Part shown: in pieces, positions 50,433 through 60,256 of the stretch
Layout: each line of letters begins with the position of its first letter
Numbering within the stretch: the first letter of the stretch is position 1
From: Kribbella antibiotica
GTDB lineage: Bacteria > Actinomycetota > Actinomycetes > Propionibacteriales > Kribbellaceae
Length of the DNA stretch: 64,000 bases
Direction of reading: 5' to 3'
Assembly: GCF_004349055.1 (NCBI RefSeq)
Contig: NZ_SMKX01000010.1
Coordinates: 33,507-97,506, forward strand
The notes under the pieces: generated by a model
What the model saw: only the letters and a program-made list of their open reading frames with translations
Databases searched by the model: none
What the model was told of the DNA's origin: nothing
Position numbers and translations under genes: made by a program

Positions 50433-51397
50433 GCGCCGTACTGGAAGTGCAGGATCTGTCCGTCTCTTTCCGGACCGAGGACGGCCGGATATCGGCTGTC
50501 GACAGCGTGAGCCTTGAGGTCGGCGCCAGTGAGGTGCTGGCGATTGTGGGTGAGTCGGGGTGTGGGAAGAGCGTGACCGCGATGAGTTTGGCGGGGCTGC
50601 TCCCCCGGTCTGCCCGCGTCGACGGCTCGGTCCGGCTTGATGGGGTTGAGCTGATCGGGGCCGGCAAGCGCACGCTGCGGTCGATCCGCGGGCGCGAGAT
50701 CGCCTACATCTTTCAAGAGCCGATGACCTCGCTGAACCCGGTCTTCACGGTCGGTTCTCAGATCGGCGAGGTGCTTCGGACACATCTCGGCGCAAGCCGC
50801 CGTACGGCGCGGGCGCGGTCGGTGGAGTTGCTAAAGCTGGTCGGCATTCCGTCGGCCGAGCGCCGGGTGGATGACTATCCGCATCAACTGTCGGGCGGGA
50901 TGCGGCAGCGGGTGATGATCGCGATGGCGGTCGCCTGCGATCCGAAGGTGCTGATCGCCGACGAGCCGACCACGGCTCTCGACGTGACGATCCAGGCCGG
51001 CATCCTCGATGTACTGCGGGGTCTGCGCGAACGACTCGGCACCAGCATCGTCCTGATCACGCACGACCTCGGCGTGGTCGCCGACCTCGCGGACCGGGTA
51101 GCGGTGATGTACGCGGGCCGCGTGGTCGAGACGGCCGAGGTCCACGACCTGTTCGCGCATCCGCAGCACCCGTACACGACCGGCCTGCTGGGCGCCTCCC
51201 CCGCCGCCGGCCGCCACGCGGACACACATCGCCTCGCCGAGATACCCGGCCTGGTACCGGTGCTGTCCGAGCAGCCCGACGCCTGCACGTTCGCCGACCG
51301 CTGCGGCCAAGCCCTCAACACCTGTACGGCGTCGCAGCCGCAACTGACACGTGGTGAGCACGGACTGGCGTGCTGGAACCCGGTAGGAGTCTCATGA
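50429..51397 (+). CDS. Peptide ABC importer ATPase (DppD type)
   Basis: A 322-residue ATPase: Walker A GESGCGKS near 42, Q-loop [12 protein letters not shown], signature LSGGMRQR, Walker [13 protein letters not shown]. The C-terminal oligopeptide extension carries the cysteine cluster [14 protein letters not shown], which in this family binds an iron-sulfur cluster or metal. The start is the ATG overlapping the permease stop; the open frame continues upstream but is shadow sequence. Confidence 0.92.
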   Translation: MSAVLEVQDLSVSFRTEDGRISAVDSVSLEVGASEVLAIVGESGCGKSVTAMSLAGLLPRSARVDGSVRLDGVELIGAGKRTLRSIRGREIAYIFQEPMTSLNPVFTVGSQIGEVLRTHLGASRRTARARSVELLKLVGIPSAERRVDDYPHQLSGGMRQRVMIAMAVACDPKVLIADEPTTALDVTIQAGILDVLRGLRERLGTSIVLITHDLGVVADLADRVAVMYAGRVVETAEVHDLFAHPQHPYTTGLLGASPAAGRHADTHRLAEIPGLVPVLSEQPDACTFADRCGQALNTCTASQPQLTRGEHGLACWNPVGVS

Positions 51398-52362
51398 ACG
51401 CACTAGAGGTCGAGGACCTGGTCATGCACTTCGGACCGGTCCGTGCGGTCGACGGAGTGACGCTGCGAATCCGTGAGGGCTCAGTAGTCGCACTGGTCGG
51501 TGAGAGCGGTTCGGGGAAGTCCACTGTCGGCCGGTGCATCGTCCGACTGCTCGAACCGACCGGAGGGACCGTCAGACTCGCCGGGGCGGACATCACCCAC
51601 CTCAGTCGTCGCCAACTGCGCCCCCACCGCCGATACGTGTCGATCGTCTTCCAGGACCCAGCCGGGTCGCTCGATCCTCGACTGTCGGTCGGGGACATCG
51701 TGGGTGAGCCACTACGGCTGATGCGCCGCAAAGGGAACGTGGCCGACGCACTGCGCCGAGTGGGCCTGCGCCCCGAGGTCGCGCAGCGCTCACCGCATGA
51801 GCTGTCCGGTGGGCAACGCCAGCGGGTCAGCATCGCTAGGGCGCTCATCTCCGAGCCCCGGCTGCTGGTGGCCGACGAGCCGACGAGTGCACTTGATGTG
51901 TCGGTACAGGCCGCCGTACTGAATCTGCTGGCTGACCTGCAGCGGGACCTGGGGTTTGCCTGTCTGTTCATCACGCATGACCTGTCTGCGGTTGAGTACC
52001 TGGCTGACGAGGTCGCGGTGATGTACCTGGGGCAGCTGGTTGAGCAGGGGCCGCGGGCGCGCATCTTCGGTACGCCGGCTCACCCGTACACCCAAGCGCT
52101 GTTGTCGGCAGCACCTGTACCGGACCCGGTGGCGCAGCGGCAGCGGAAGCCCGTGCTGCTCGGTGACGACCTCCCCTCGGCCATAGACCCGCCAGACGGC
52201 TGCCGGTTCCACACCCGGTGTCCGGTGGCGGTCGACCGGTGCCGGACTGTCGTACCGGAGTCTCGTGTGATCGGATCTGATGGACATCAGGTCGCATGTC
52301 ATCTGGTTGAGGCGGATGGCAGCGGACCCGACGTACGGACAAGCGAAGGAGTCGCTCGATGA
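51394..52362 (+). CDS. Peptide ABC importer ATPase (DppF type)
   Basis: A 322-residue second ATPase: Walker [10 protein letters not shown] near 40, Q-loop [12 protein letters not shown], signature LSGGQRQR, Walker [13 protein letters not shown], and a C-terminal cysteine cluster [17 protein letters not shown] at 51394 has TAGGAG in front and overlaps the DppD-type stop by 4 bp; the gamma-glutamyltransferase follows with the same 4-bp overlap. Confidence 0.92.
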   Translation: MNALEVEDLVMHFGPVRAVDGVTLRIREGSVVALVGESGSGKSTVGRCIVRLLEPTGGTVRLAGADITHLSRRQLRPHRRYVSIVFQDPAGSLDPRLSVGDIVGEPLRLMRRKGNVADALRRVGLRPEVAQRSPHELSGGQRQRVSIARALISEPRLLVADEPTSALDVSVQAAVLNLLADLQRDLGFACLFITHDLSAVEYLADEVAVMYLGQLVEQGPRARIFGTPAHPYTQALLSAAPVPDPVAQRQRKPVLLGDDLPSAIDPPDGCRFHTRCPVAVDRCRTVVPESRVIGSDGHQVACHLVEADGSGPDVRTSEGVAR

Positions 52363-54113
52363 GCTTCACCACCCGGCCCACCCTGCGTGGCACGTTCGGC
52401 ATGGTCTCGTCGACGCACTGGCTGGCGTCGCAGTCGGCGATGCGGATGCTGGAGCTCGGCGGGAACGCGTTCGACGCGGCGGCGACCGCAGGGTTCGTGC
52501 TGCATGTCGTGGAGCCGCATCTGAACGGGCCCGGTGGCGAGGTACCGGCGATTGTCGCGACCGCCGACAACCCGACACCGCGGGTGCTCTGCGGGCAGGG
52601 GGTTGCCCCGGCTGGGGCGACTATCGAGCACTACACGTCGCTCGAGCTGACGCTGGTGCCCGGGTCGGGGCCGCTGGCCGCGACTGTGCCCGGTGCGGTC
52701 GACGCGTGGCTGCTGTTGCTGCGAGACCACGGCACGCTGCCACTGCGCGTCGTACTGGAGCCTGCGATCGAGTACGCGCGCAACGGGCACCCGCTGGTGC
52801 CACGGGTCACCGAGACTGTGGCCAAGGTGCAGTCGCTCTTTGAGGAGCACTGGCCGACATCCGCTGAGCTGTGGTTGCAGGGCGGGCAGGCGCCCACCGG
52901 GCTGTTCCGGAACGAGGCGTACGCCGCCACGCTGGAGCGACTGGTGAGCGAAGGCGAGGCGGCTGGTGCAGACCGGGTCGCACAGCTCTCCGCGGCTCGA
53001 AAAGCATGGAGTGAAGGTTTCATCGCCGAGGCGATCGATGGGTTCTCGCGGCTGCCGCATCGCGATTCAAGCGGTGGAGACCATGGCGGACTCATCACTG
53101 GCGCCGACCTGGCGGCGTACGAGGCGCACTGGGAAGAGGCGACAACACTCGATTGGAACGGGCACACCGTCGCAAAGACCGGCGCTTGGGGCCAGGGACC
53201 GGCGCTGCTGCAGTCGCTGGCGATGCTGTCCGAGCTCGGCGACGTTGACCTGGCCAGTGCGGAGGGCGTGCACACGACGGTTGAGGTGATGAAGCTCGCT
53301 TACGCCGACCGCGAGGCCTGGTACGGCGATGGCGACGTACCGCTGAAGTCGTTGCTCTCCCCCGCGTACGCCGCTGAGCGGGCTCGGATGGTTGGCCGGG
53401 AAGCGACGTACGAGCTGCGGCCGGGGTCACCGGACGGGCGGGCGCCGCGGCTGCCATCGGTGGCTGCCGGCAACCACTCGACCGACGCGAGTGTGGGTGA
53501 GCCGACGGTTGCGCGGGACGGGGTGACGCGGGGCGACACGTGCCACGTGGATGTGGTGGATCGGTGGGGCAACTTCATCTCGGCAACGCCGAGTGGTGGG
53601 TGGTTGCAGTCGTCACCGACGATTCCGTCGCTGGGGTTCTGCTTGGGGAGCCGGGCGCAGATGTTCTGGCTGGAGGACGGGCTACCCGCGTCACTTGCTC
53701 CGGGCAAGCGTCCGCGCACCACGCTGACGCCGACGCTCGTACTGCGCGACGGCCGACCAGTGCTGGCTTGCGGATCGCCCGGTGGGGACCAGCAGGACCA
53801 GTGGCAACTGCTGTTCCTGCTGCGACACCTCGGAGCCGGAATGGACCTGCAGGAAGCCATCGACGCGCCGGCTTGGCACACCACCGGCTTCCCGTCGTCG
53901 TTCTACCCGCGCGAGACCGAGCCCGGCAACCTCACGCTCGAGAGCCGTCTCGGACCCGCCATCCGCGAAGACCTCATCAACCGAGGCCACGTGGTCGTCG
54001 AGTCCGACCCCTGGAGCCTCGGCCGACTGTGCGCCGTACGGCGTGAGGCCGACGGGCTCCTGTCCGCCGCCGCCAACCCCCGAGGCATGCAGGGCTACGC
54101 CGTCGGCCGCTGA
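52359..54113 (+). CDS. Gamma-glutamyltransferase family Ntn hydrolase
   Basis: A 584-residue GGT-type precursor. GNAFDAAATAGFVLHVVEPH near 35-54 is the family signature, and the autocatalytic cleavage site and nucleophile is Thr394 in GDTCHVDVVD, followed by CGSPGGDQQ in the small subunit. No signal peptide is seen, so it may act in the cytoplasm on imported gamma-glutamyl compounds rather than at the surface. It ends the importer operon; its last 19 bp overlap the convergent GntR gene. Confidence 0.92.
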   Translation: MSFTTRPTLRGTFGMVSSTHWLASQSAMRMLELGGNAFDAAATAGFVLHVVEPHLNGPGGEVPAIVATADNPTPRVLCGQGVAPAGATIEHYTSLELTLVPGSGPLAATVPGAVDAWLLLLRDHGTLPLRVVLEPAIEYARNGHPLVPRVTETVAKVQSLFEEHWPTSAELWLQGGQAPTGLFRNEAYAATLERLVSEGEAAGADRVAQLSAARKAWSEGFIAEAIDGFSRLPHRDSSGGDHGGLITGADLAAYEAHWEEATTLDWNGHTVAKTGAWGQGPALLQSLAMLSELGDVDLASAEGVHTTVEVMKLAYADREAWYGDGDVPLKSLLSPAYAAERARMVGREATYELRPGSPDGRAPRLPSVAAGNHSTDASVGEPTVARDGVTRGDTCHVDVVDRWGNFISATPSGGWLQSSPTIPSLGFCLGSRAQMFWLEDGLPASLAPGKRPRTTLTPTLVLRDGRPVLACGSPGGDQQDQWQLLFLLRHLGAGMDLQEAIDAPAWHTTGFPSSFYPRETEPGNLTLESRLGPAIREDLINRGHVVVESDPWSLGRLCAVRREADGLLSAAANPRGMQGYAVGR

Positions 54114-54766
54114 CCCAGGGCTGCTTTGGCTGCTGCCTCGACGTGGAGGCGGGCCGCTTCGGTGGCGGCGGGGGCGTCGCCGGCGGCGATGGCGTCGACC
54201 AGGCGGACGTGTTCTTCGGACGAGTGCGGAGCTCGCTGGGCGGCTCCGACGCGGAAGACCCAGTGCACGTGGTGGTACATCGCTGCGGAGATCGAGTGCA
54301 GCCAGCGGTTGCCGCTGACCTCGATGACGGCACGATGGAAGTCGCTGTTGAGCTCGGCGACGCGACCGAAGTCCTTCGCCTCGGTCGCAACGCGGGCCTC
54401 GTCGCACAGGTCGCGCAGCCGCTGGATGTCCTCCGCGTTGGCGCGCTCAGCGGCGAGACCGGCGGCCAGGGTCTCCAACTGCTCCCGCACCGAGAAGAGA
54501 TCCCGTACGGCGGTCTCGTCCAGGGTCGCGACGACCGCACCGCGCCGGGGCAGGATCTGCACGAAGCCCTCGGCCTCGACGACGCGCAGCGCCTCGCGGA
54601 CCGGGTTGCGCGAGACCCCGAAGTCGTCGGCCAGCCGCGTCTCGGTGAGCCGCTCGCCCTGGGCGTAGTCGCCGTCGACGATCCGGCGGCGCAGCTCCGC
54701 CAGGACCTGCTCGCGTAATGCGATGTGATCGGCACCGATCGTCCGGCTCGCCATCAAATCGTCCAC
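54095..54766 (-). CDS. GntR family regulator (FadR/FCD subfamily)
   Basis: A 223-residue regulator: winged HTH at about 15-75 (GVSRNPVREALRVVEAEGFV) and an all-helical FCD domain with metal-binding histidines (DFHRAVIEVSGN, VHWVF, EEHVRLVDAI, RLHVEAA). FCD proteins sense organic acids or related metabolites. GTG at 54766 has GGAG 8 nt before it; an ATG four codons later and a GTG twelve codons earlier are alternatives. Likely controls the convergent importer-GGT operon through TTGTATACAT before 47027. Confidence 0.9.
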   Translation of the reverse strand: MDDLMASRTIGADHIALREQVLAELRRRIVDGDYAQGERLTETRLADDFGVSRNPVREALRVVEAEGFVQILPRRGAVVATLDETAVRDLFSVREQLETLAAGLAAERANAEDIQRLRDLCDEARVATEAKDFGRVAELNSDFHRAVIEVSGNRWLHSISAAMYHHVHWVFRVGAAQRAPHSSEEHVRLVDAIAAGDAPAATEAARLHVEAAAKAALGQRPTA

Positions 54767-54884
54767 CCCGTGTGCTCCTCTCCCCTGGGCTTGCCCGGTC
54801 ACCTGTACCCCGGACAGCTCCGCAGCACCGTAGCGGATTCACCGTGTCAGAGCACGTGGCCCAGCCGGACACTATGGTGGCGGT

Positions 54885-55784
54885 TTGAGCATCCGACTGA
54901 CTCCGCTGACCGATCCGGACTTCCGGCCGTTCAGCCGCCGCCTCGCCTGGCTCGCCGCCGCCCCCGCCGGCCACCCGGTCGGTTCCGCGTTCCTCCGGCT
55001 GCACAGCCGCGACTCGATCGCACACCTGGCCGATCTCGAAATCACCGTCCACCCCGCCGAACGCCGTCACGGGGTCGGCACCCAACTCCTGTACGCCGCT
55101 ATTGCCGCGGCCCGCGATCACAACGTGCAGGTGGTCGTGGCGGAGGTCGATGCGGGCGAGCCGTCGTACGGGTTTCTCGCTCGGCACGGGTTCACCGTCG
55201 GGCTCACGCTCATCCACAGCCGCCTGGACATGAAGACCACGGTCGCGGCTGTTCCCCCGCCGCCCGGATACCGCCTGATCACCTGGACGGGCGTCGTACC
55301 GGATGAACTCCTGCACACGTTCACCGCCGCCCGCACCGCCATGGACGACGCCCCAACAGGAGCCATCACCTACGGCACCGACCCCTGGGACGCCGACCGC
55401 ACCCGCCACGCCGCCCAACTGATCCATCAGCGCGGCGAACACCTGATGACGGTCGCCGCCGTCGAGCACGCCAGCGGCCGCATCGTCGCCTTCACCGAAC
55501 TCGTCGTACCGGCCGACGGCAGATCCGACGCCCAGAACTACGGCACCGCCGTCCTCCCACCCCACCGAGGCCGCGGCCTGGCCCACTCCATGAAAGCCGA
55601 ACAAATCCGCTGGGCCCAAGCCTTCTTCCCCGACCTCCCCGGCCTCCTCACGGACACCGTCGACACCAACACCCCCATGCGCCGCGTCAACGCGGCGCTC
55701 GGCTACGAACCGACCCACACCGTCCTCCGGTGCATGTTGAACCTCAGTCCCATTCAGTCAGCCGCTCCCACGCGTGCTCAGTGA
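54885..55784 (+). CDS. Tandem-domain GNAT acetyltransferase
   Basis: A 299-residue protein with two GNAT domains: the first (about 1-110) has EITVHPAERRHGVGTQLL, the second (about 125-290) has AVLPPHRGRGLAHSMK and the late TNTPMRRVNAALGYEP typical of mycothiol-synthase-like GNATs. The substrate is unknown. TTG start with GGTGG 4 nt upstream. The last 41 bp overlap the convergent small gene. Confidence 0.85.
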   Translation: MSIRLTPLTDPDFRPFSRRLAWLAAAPAGHPVGSAFLRLHSRDSIAHLADLEITVHPAERRHGVGTQLLYAAIAAARDHNVQVVVAEVDAGEPSYGFLARHGFTVGLTLIHSRLDMKTTVAAVPPPPGYRLITWTGVVPDELLHTFTAARTAMDDAPTGAITYGTDPWDADRTRHAAQLIHQRGEHLMTVAAVEHASGRIVAFTELVVPADGRSDAQNYGTAVLPPHRGRGLAHSMKAEQIRWAQAFFPDLPGLLTDTVDTNTPMRRVNAALGYEPTHTVLRCMLNLSPIQSAAPTRAQ

Positions 55785-56064
55785 CGAAGCCCCGCTCACC
55801 GGCCAGCCACTGCTGGATCGCATCAGCGATCACCAACTGGTTGCTGACCTCCGTGCAGAAATGCAACTGCGGCGACCCGTCGCGATACTCCAGGTTGTAG
55901 ACGCCATCAGTGTTTCTTGCCTGGATGTAGTGGTGGTCGCGCCCGTCTCCGACGATGACGAAGTCGTCGGAGGTCCGGAGCGCATCACCCAGGAATGCCA
56001 TCCAGTGGTCGGGGAGCCCGGTCGTGCCGTGTTGTGTTGTGACGGTGGGCTCGTTCTCGTTCAC
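55744..56064 (-). CDS. Small hypothetical protein coupled to the M1 peptidase
   Basis: A 106-residue acidic protein, unrecognised. The frame is open further upstream, but the true start is the GTG overlapping the M1 stop by 4 bp (GTGA), giving VNENEPTVTTQHGTTG. The body alternates beta-like stretches (DDFVIVGDG, HHYIQARNTDGVYNLEY) and a C-terminal helix. It vaguely resembles small YbjN-like chaperone folds, but this is a guess. It probably shares an mRNA with the aminopeptidase. Confidence 0.65.
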   Translation of the reverse strand: MNENEPTVTTQHGTTGLPDHWMAFLGDALRTSDDFVIVGDGRDHHYIQARNTDGVYNLEYRDGSPQLHFCTEVSNQLVIADAIQQWLAGERGFVTEHAWERLTEWD

Positions 56065-57842
56065 TGACCGAGGATCTTCTGCACTGCTGCGGTGGTGATG
56101 GGGTGGTAGCCGGGGCGAGCTTTGGCGAAGACCTCCGAGGCGAAGGCTCGGTCGCTGCCGGCTAGGGCTCGGTAGACGGGGAGGACAAGCTTCATGCGGC
56201 CTACTTCGGTGAGGAAGGCGGCTAGCTCGGCGTAGGCGGGTTCGTAGCTGCTGGCGGCGACGATCTGGTACCAGCGGCGGGCGATCTCGCCGTTGGCGGT
56301 GCCGGTGAGGCCGAAGGCTCGGTCCAGCTGCTGGAGCTGGTTGGGGCTGAGCATGTCGGGGGCGGCATCGAGGAAGCGGAGCCACTCTTGAGTGGTCCAG
56401 TTGGCGGCGCCGGCGGGGAGCTCGGCGGAGGTGAGCCACTCGGTGCGGGCGGCGTCGACGACCTGGAAGCGGGCGGAGGCCGCGCGCTCGGCGAAGGTGG
56501 GGATGCCGGGCTCCTCGAGCCAAGCGGCCAGCTCGGCGGCGGTGACGACACCGGGGTGTACGTCGAGGAGGTGCTCCTGCAGGTGGCTCACGAAGTCGTC
56601 GGAGTTGATGCTGCGGAACGCGAACCGGTCGAAGTAGCCGCGGATGAACGGGTCGAACACGTCCCGCGAGAACCGCTCCTCCAGCCACGTCAGGAACCAC
56701 GAGCCCTTGAGCGGGCCCAGCGCCGTGATGCCGTGGTACTCGGAGCGGTGGTTCAGCCCCGGCAGCTCAACCGCCAGCTCGGCCGGAGTGAGCGGGTCGA
56801 GCTTCACCACCGTCGCGTGCTGCTTGATCGCCGTCTCCATCACCGCGAACTCGGTCCCATAGACCGCCTCGACGATCCGGTTCTCGACGTACGCCGTGAA
56901 GCCTTCGTTCAGCCAGATGTCGTCCCAGCTGTCCTGGGTGACCAGGTTGCCCGACCAGCTGTGCGCCAGTTCGTGCGCGACGAGGCTGACCAGCGACTTG
57001 TCCCCGATCACCACGGTGGGCGTCGCGAACGTCATCCGCGGGTTCTCCATGCCGCCGTACGGGAAGGACGGCGGGAGCACGAGGATGTCGTAGCGGCCCC
57101 AGCGGTACGGGCCGAACATTGCCTCGGTGACCCGCATCATCTCTTCAGTGTCGGCGAACTCCTGCGCCGCGCGCCCGACCATCGCCGGCTCGGCCCAGAT
57201 CCCCGCGCGCTCACCGATCGGCTCGAACACGAGATCGCCGGCCGCGATCGCCAGCAGGTACGACGGGATCGGCTCGGGCATCACGACGTCGTACGAGCCC
57301 GTACGGCGCGAAGTGGTGCCGTTGTCGGCGCTCATCAGCACCATCAGCTCGGGCGGCGCGGTCACGTGCGCGGCGTAGCTGAACCGCACGCCGGGGGTGT
57401 CCTGGAGCGGCACCCAGCTGCGCGCGTGGATCGCCTGCGACTGGCTGAACATGAACGGCATCACGCCACCGGCCGTCATCGACGGCTCCAGCCACTGCAG
57501 CCCGGTCGCGCCCGGCGCCGTCCGGTAACTCACCCGGACCCGCGACTGGCGCGACGTACGGATGGTCAGCGCCGACCCGAGCTCCTTGTCCGGCACTGCG
57601 AGGCTGTACTCCAAGGGCTCCCAGCCGTCGGCAGACTCACCATCGACCACCTCGCCCTCGACCGCAAGCACGGTCAGGTCACGCGTGTCGAGCACGAGCC
57701 GGTCGTTGGACCCGCTCCAGTCGAGCGTGTGCGTGGCGGTGCCGGTGAGCACCTTCGCGGTGAAATCCAGCTCGAGATCGAGTTCGAGGTGGGTGGTCCG
57801 AACCAGTAGCGGTTCGGCGTAAGAGTGGCGATCGTGCGTCAC
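56061..57842 (-). CDS. M1 family zinc aminopeptidase
   Basis: A 593-residue M1 metallopeptidase of the leukotriene-A4-hydrolase-like type. Substrate-binding GGMENPRMTF near 263; the zinc motif HELAHSWSGN with the downstream glutamate in LNEGFTAYVE near 290-315 (HExxHx18E). The C-terminal ~190 residues are a helical LTA4H_C-type domain. No signal peptide, so it is intracellular. GTG start with GGGAG 6 nt upstream. Confidence 0.92.
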   Translation of the reverse strand: MTHDRHSYAEPLLVRTTHLELDLELDFTAKVLTGTATHTLDWSGSNDRLVLDTRDLTVLAVEGEVVDGESADGWEPLEYSLAVPDKELGSALTIRTSRQSRVRVSYRTAPGATGLQWLEPSMTAGGVMPFMFSQSQAIHARSWVPLQDTPGVRFSYAAHVTAPPELMVLMSADNGTTSRRTGSYDVVMPEPIPSYLLAIAAGDLVFEPIGERAGIWAEPAMVGRAAQEFADTEEMMRVTEAMFGPYRWGRYDILVLPPSFPYGGMENPRMTFATPTVVIGDKSLVSLVAHELAHSWSGNLVTQDSWDDIWLNEGFTAYVENRIVEAVYGTEFAVMETAIKQHATVVKLDPLTPAELAVELPGLNHRSEYHGITALGPLKGSWFLTWLEERFSRDVFDPFIRGYFDRFAFRSINSDDFVSHLQEHLLDVHPGVVTAAELAAWLEEPGIPTFAERAASARFQVVDAARTEWLTSAELPAGAANWTTQEWLRFLDAAPDMLSPNQLQQLDRAFGLTGTANGEIARRWYQIVAASSYEPAYAELAAFLTEVGRMKLVLPVYRALAGSDRAFASEVFAKARPGYHPITTAAVQKILGQ

Positions 57843-58000
57843 GGAGAGCTCCCGAGTGAGTGCGTCCGGGGAACATTACCCACGGCGAAGGTGTCTCAGG
57901 CGGCCGATCTGAGCCACCCGCACCACCGTGCCAAATAGCCGGTGTCATCGCCGCTCAACGGCGGGTTCTTTGCAGGAAGCTGCAACCGCCGGAGCAGACT

Positions 58001-59572
58001 GTGACCATGACATCGCACGGGGATGCCGAGCTGGTCCTGAAACGGCGGCCGTTCGGCTCCTGGCTGCTCGGGCCGGCTGATCAGAGCACCAGGATGCTGC
58101 GGATCCGGCTTCGGGTGCTGATGACAACGTTCTCGATCGGGACGAACCTGATCGGCGCGGGCGTGGTCTTCGTACTGGCCGTGTTTGTGCTCCCCGGTCC
58201 CCCGCTGACCGATCAGTTGCAGCGGTTCGAGGCGATCTTCGTCCCGACGTATCTGCTGTTCGCCGTCCTGGTAGGCGTTGTCTGGAGCACCCATGTAGCG
58301 CTCCGCTACACGCGCTGGGTCGACGAGGAACGCCCAGCTAGCCGCCGGGAGCAGATCTCGACGCTGCGGCTGCCGTTGCGGCTGACCCTGATCGAGGTCG
58401 TGCTGTGGATGGTCGCGGCGATCGGCTTCACCGCGGTCACGATCGTCATCCAGCCGGAGAACGCGCTGCGGATCGCGGTCACGATCTTCGACGGCATGAT
58501 CGTGACCTGCGCCATCTCCTACCTGCTGACCGAGTTCGCGCTACGGCCGGTCGCGGCCCGGGCACTGGCCGACTCTGCTCCCCCGCGCCGCCTGCTTGCC
58601 TTCGGCCTCAAGGCGCGGATCGTGCTGTTCTGGGCAGCCGGGACCGCGACACCGGTCGCCGGTCTGATGCTGGCCGCGATTCTCGCGCTGATCGACGGCA
58701 CAGTCTCCGCGACTCGGCTGTCGGTGATGATCCTTGCCCTCGGCATCGTCGCCCTGGGCAACGGATTGCTGCTGATCCTGCTGTCGGCCAAGTCCGTGGT
58801 CGCCCCGGTCCGGTCGGTGCGCGACGCGCTCACGCTGATCGGTCAGGGTGAGCTCAACATCCGCATCCCGGTCTTCGACGGCACCGAGCTCGGTTCGCTG
58901 CAGGCCGGGTTCAACCGGATGGCGGCCGGTCTGCGCGAGCGGGAGCGGATCCGCGACGTGTTCGGCAAGTACGTCGGTCCGGACGTCGCCCGCGAGGCGT
59001 TGACCAGTGACCGGCTCGGCGGTGAGGAGCGATTCGTCGCCGTACTGTTCGTTGACCTGGTCGGCTCGACCAAGCTCGCTGCGGAGCGGCCGCCGACCGA
59101 GGTCGTGCAACTGCTCAACCGCTTCTTCGCGATTGTCGTCGACGAGGTCGCGCGTGAGGGCGGGTTTGTGAACAAGTTCGCCGGTGACGCGTCGCTCGCG
59201 ATCTTCGGGGCGCCGGCCGAGCTGATCGATCCGGCCGGTGCCGCGTTGCGCGCTGGGCGGGCCTTGAGTCGGCGGTTGAGTTCGGAGTTGCCGGAAGCAA
59301 CGGCTGGCATCGGGGTGACGGCGGGAATCGTGGTGGCGGGGACAGTTGGCGACGTACGGCGGCTTGAGTACACCGTGATCGGTGATCCGGTGAATGAGGC
59401 TGCCCGGCTGAGTGAGCTGGCCAAGAACACGCCGTCACGGCTGATTGCGTCGATGTCGACGGTCGATGACGCGGGACCGACCGAAGGCGCGCACTGGCGG
59501 CCCGGCGACCGGGTGACGGTCAGAGGGCGGTCGGAGCCGACGCAGCTCGCCGTTCCTGCTTCTCTTCGATGA
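58001..59572 (+). CDS. Membrane-bound class III adenylate cyclase with HAMP domain
   Basis: A 523-residue cyclase: six predicted spans (about 40-265), HAMP linker (about 265-320) and a catalytic CHD (about 345-475). Metal aspartates are in LFVDLVGSTKL and FAGDASLAIFG; the adenine-selecting Lys is in VNKFAGD and Asp in VIGDPVN; the transition-state Asn-Arg pair is VNEAAR. Complete motifs predict cAMP synthesis. GTG at 58001 has GGAG 6 nt upstream; the open frame extends 47 codons upstream without homology. Its last 53 bp overlap the convergent MerR gene. Confidence 0.9.
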   Translation: MTMTSHGDAELVLKRRPFGSWLLGPADQSTRMLRIRLRVLMTTFSIGTNLIGAGVVFVLAVFVLPGPPLTDQLQRFEAIFVPTYLLFAVLVGVVWSTHVALRYTRWVDEERPASRREQISTLRLPLRLTLIEVVLWMVAAIGFTAVTIVIQPENALRIAVTIFDGMIVTCAISYLLTEFALRPVAARALADSAPPRRLLAFGLKARIVLFWAAGTATPVAGLMLAAILALIDGTVSATRLSVMILALGIVALGNGLLLILLSAKSVVAPVRSVRDALTLIGQGELNIRIPVFDGTELGSLQAGFNRMAAGLRERERIRDVFGKYVGPDVAREALTSDRLGGEERFVAVLFVDLVGSTKLAAERPPTEVVQLLNRFFAIVVDEVAREGGFVNKFAGDASLAIFGAPAELIDPAGAALRAGRALSRRLSSELPEATAGIGVTAGIVVAGTVGDVRRLEYTVIGDPVNEAARLSELAKNTPSRLIASMSTVDDAGPTEGAHWRPGDRVTVRGRSEPTQLAVPASLR

Positions 59573-60254
59573 GCTGGTGCAGCAGACCGGCGCCGTGCAG
59601 CATGGCCTTGGTGATGCGGTCGTGCGCGGCTCGGCGTTCGGCGATCGCGTCCCGCAGAGCCTCGGTGCTGCCGGTTTGGCGCAGGCCGTCGAGAACCGGG
59701 CGGATCTGGTCGAACGAGTAGCGGCCCTGGCGGAGCATGTGGATGATGCGGGCGTCGCGGATCTGCTCGGGCGCGTACCGGCGGTACTTCGTGACCCGCT
59801 CCCGCGTCGGCATCAGCAGACCGGCCGCCTCCCAGACGCGCAGCGCCGACGTCCGCACGCCGAGGCGATGCGCCAGCTCGCCGACCAGCAGCGCCGGACC
59901 ACTCGGGATGGGCTCGTCGCGAAACTCAGCCGCCGCGTCGCTCAGGGCCTCGCTGGCCGCGTCGGTCGCTAGGCGCTGCTCGTAAAGGCCGGCATGTGCC
60001 TGGTCGATCAGCCGGTACGCCGATTCCTCGTCGCCTGCGTGGACCGCCTGCATGATGTGGCGCGCAATCTCGGCGCCGAACCCCGGCGCGAGCGCGCGAT
60101 AAGTGAGCAGCGCGGACACGTGCTCTTCGCCGTACTGGCGGTAGCCGCTGTCCGTGCGCGGTGCCGCAGGCAGGATCCCATCCGCCTCGTAGTTGCGGAT
60201 GAGTTGGGTCGAGACGCCCGCGCGCCGCGCCAGGTCGACCGGCCGCAAGCCCAT
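59520..60254 (-). CDS. MerR-type regulator with two HTH domains
   Basis: A 244-residue protein with two MerR-like winged helices: the first at about 4-70 (VDLARRAGVSTQLIRNYEADGIL, then YRQYGEEHV) and the second at about 125-195 (VGELAHRLGVRTSALRVWEAAGLL, then YRRYAPEQIRDARII). A helical dimer segment ends the protein. No cysteine-rich effector site. ATG at 60254 lies 2 bp after the SDR stop. A single chain carrying two half-site readers could bind DNA as a pseudo-dimer or a tetramer-like assembly. Confidence 0.85.
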   Translation of the reverse strand: MGLRPVDLARRAGVSTQLIRNYEADGILPAAPRTDSGYRQYGEEHVSALLTYRALAPGFGAEIARHIMQAVHAGDEESAYRLIDQAHAGLYEQRLATDAASEALSDAAAEFRDEPIPSGPALLVGELAHRLGVRTSALRVWEAAGLLMPTRERVTKYRRYAPEQIRDARIIHMLRQGRYSFDQIRPVLDGLRQTGSTEALRDAIAERRAAHDRITKAMLHGAGLLHQLIEEKQERRAASAPTAL

Positions 60255-60256
60255 CG

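Noticed and set aside
57860..58000. 47-codon extension of the adenylate cyclase
   Set aside because: No ribosome site at the distal start and no homology-like sequence; GGAG sits correctly for GTG at 58001.
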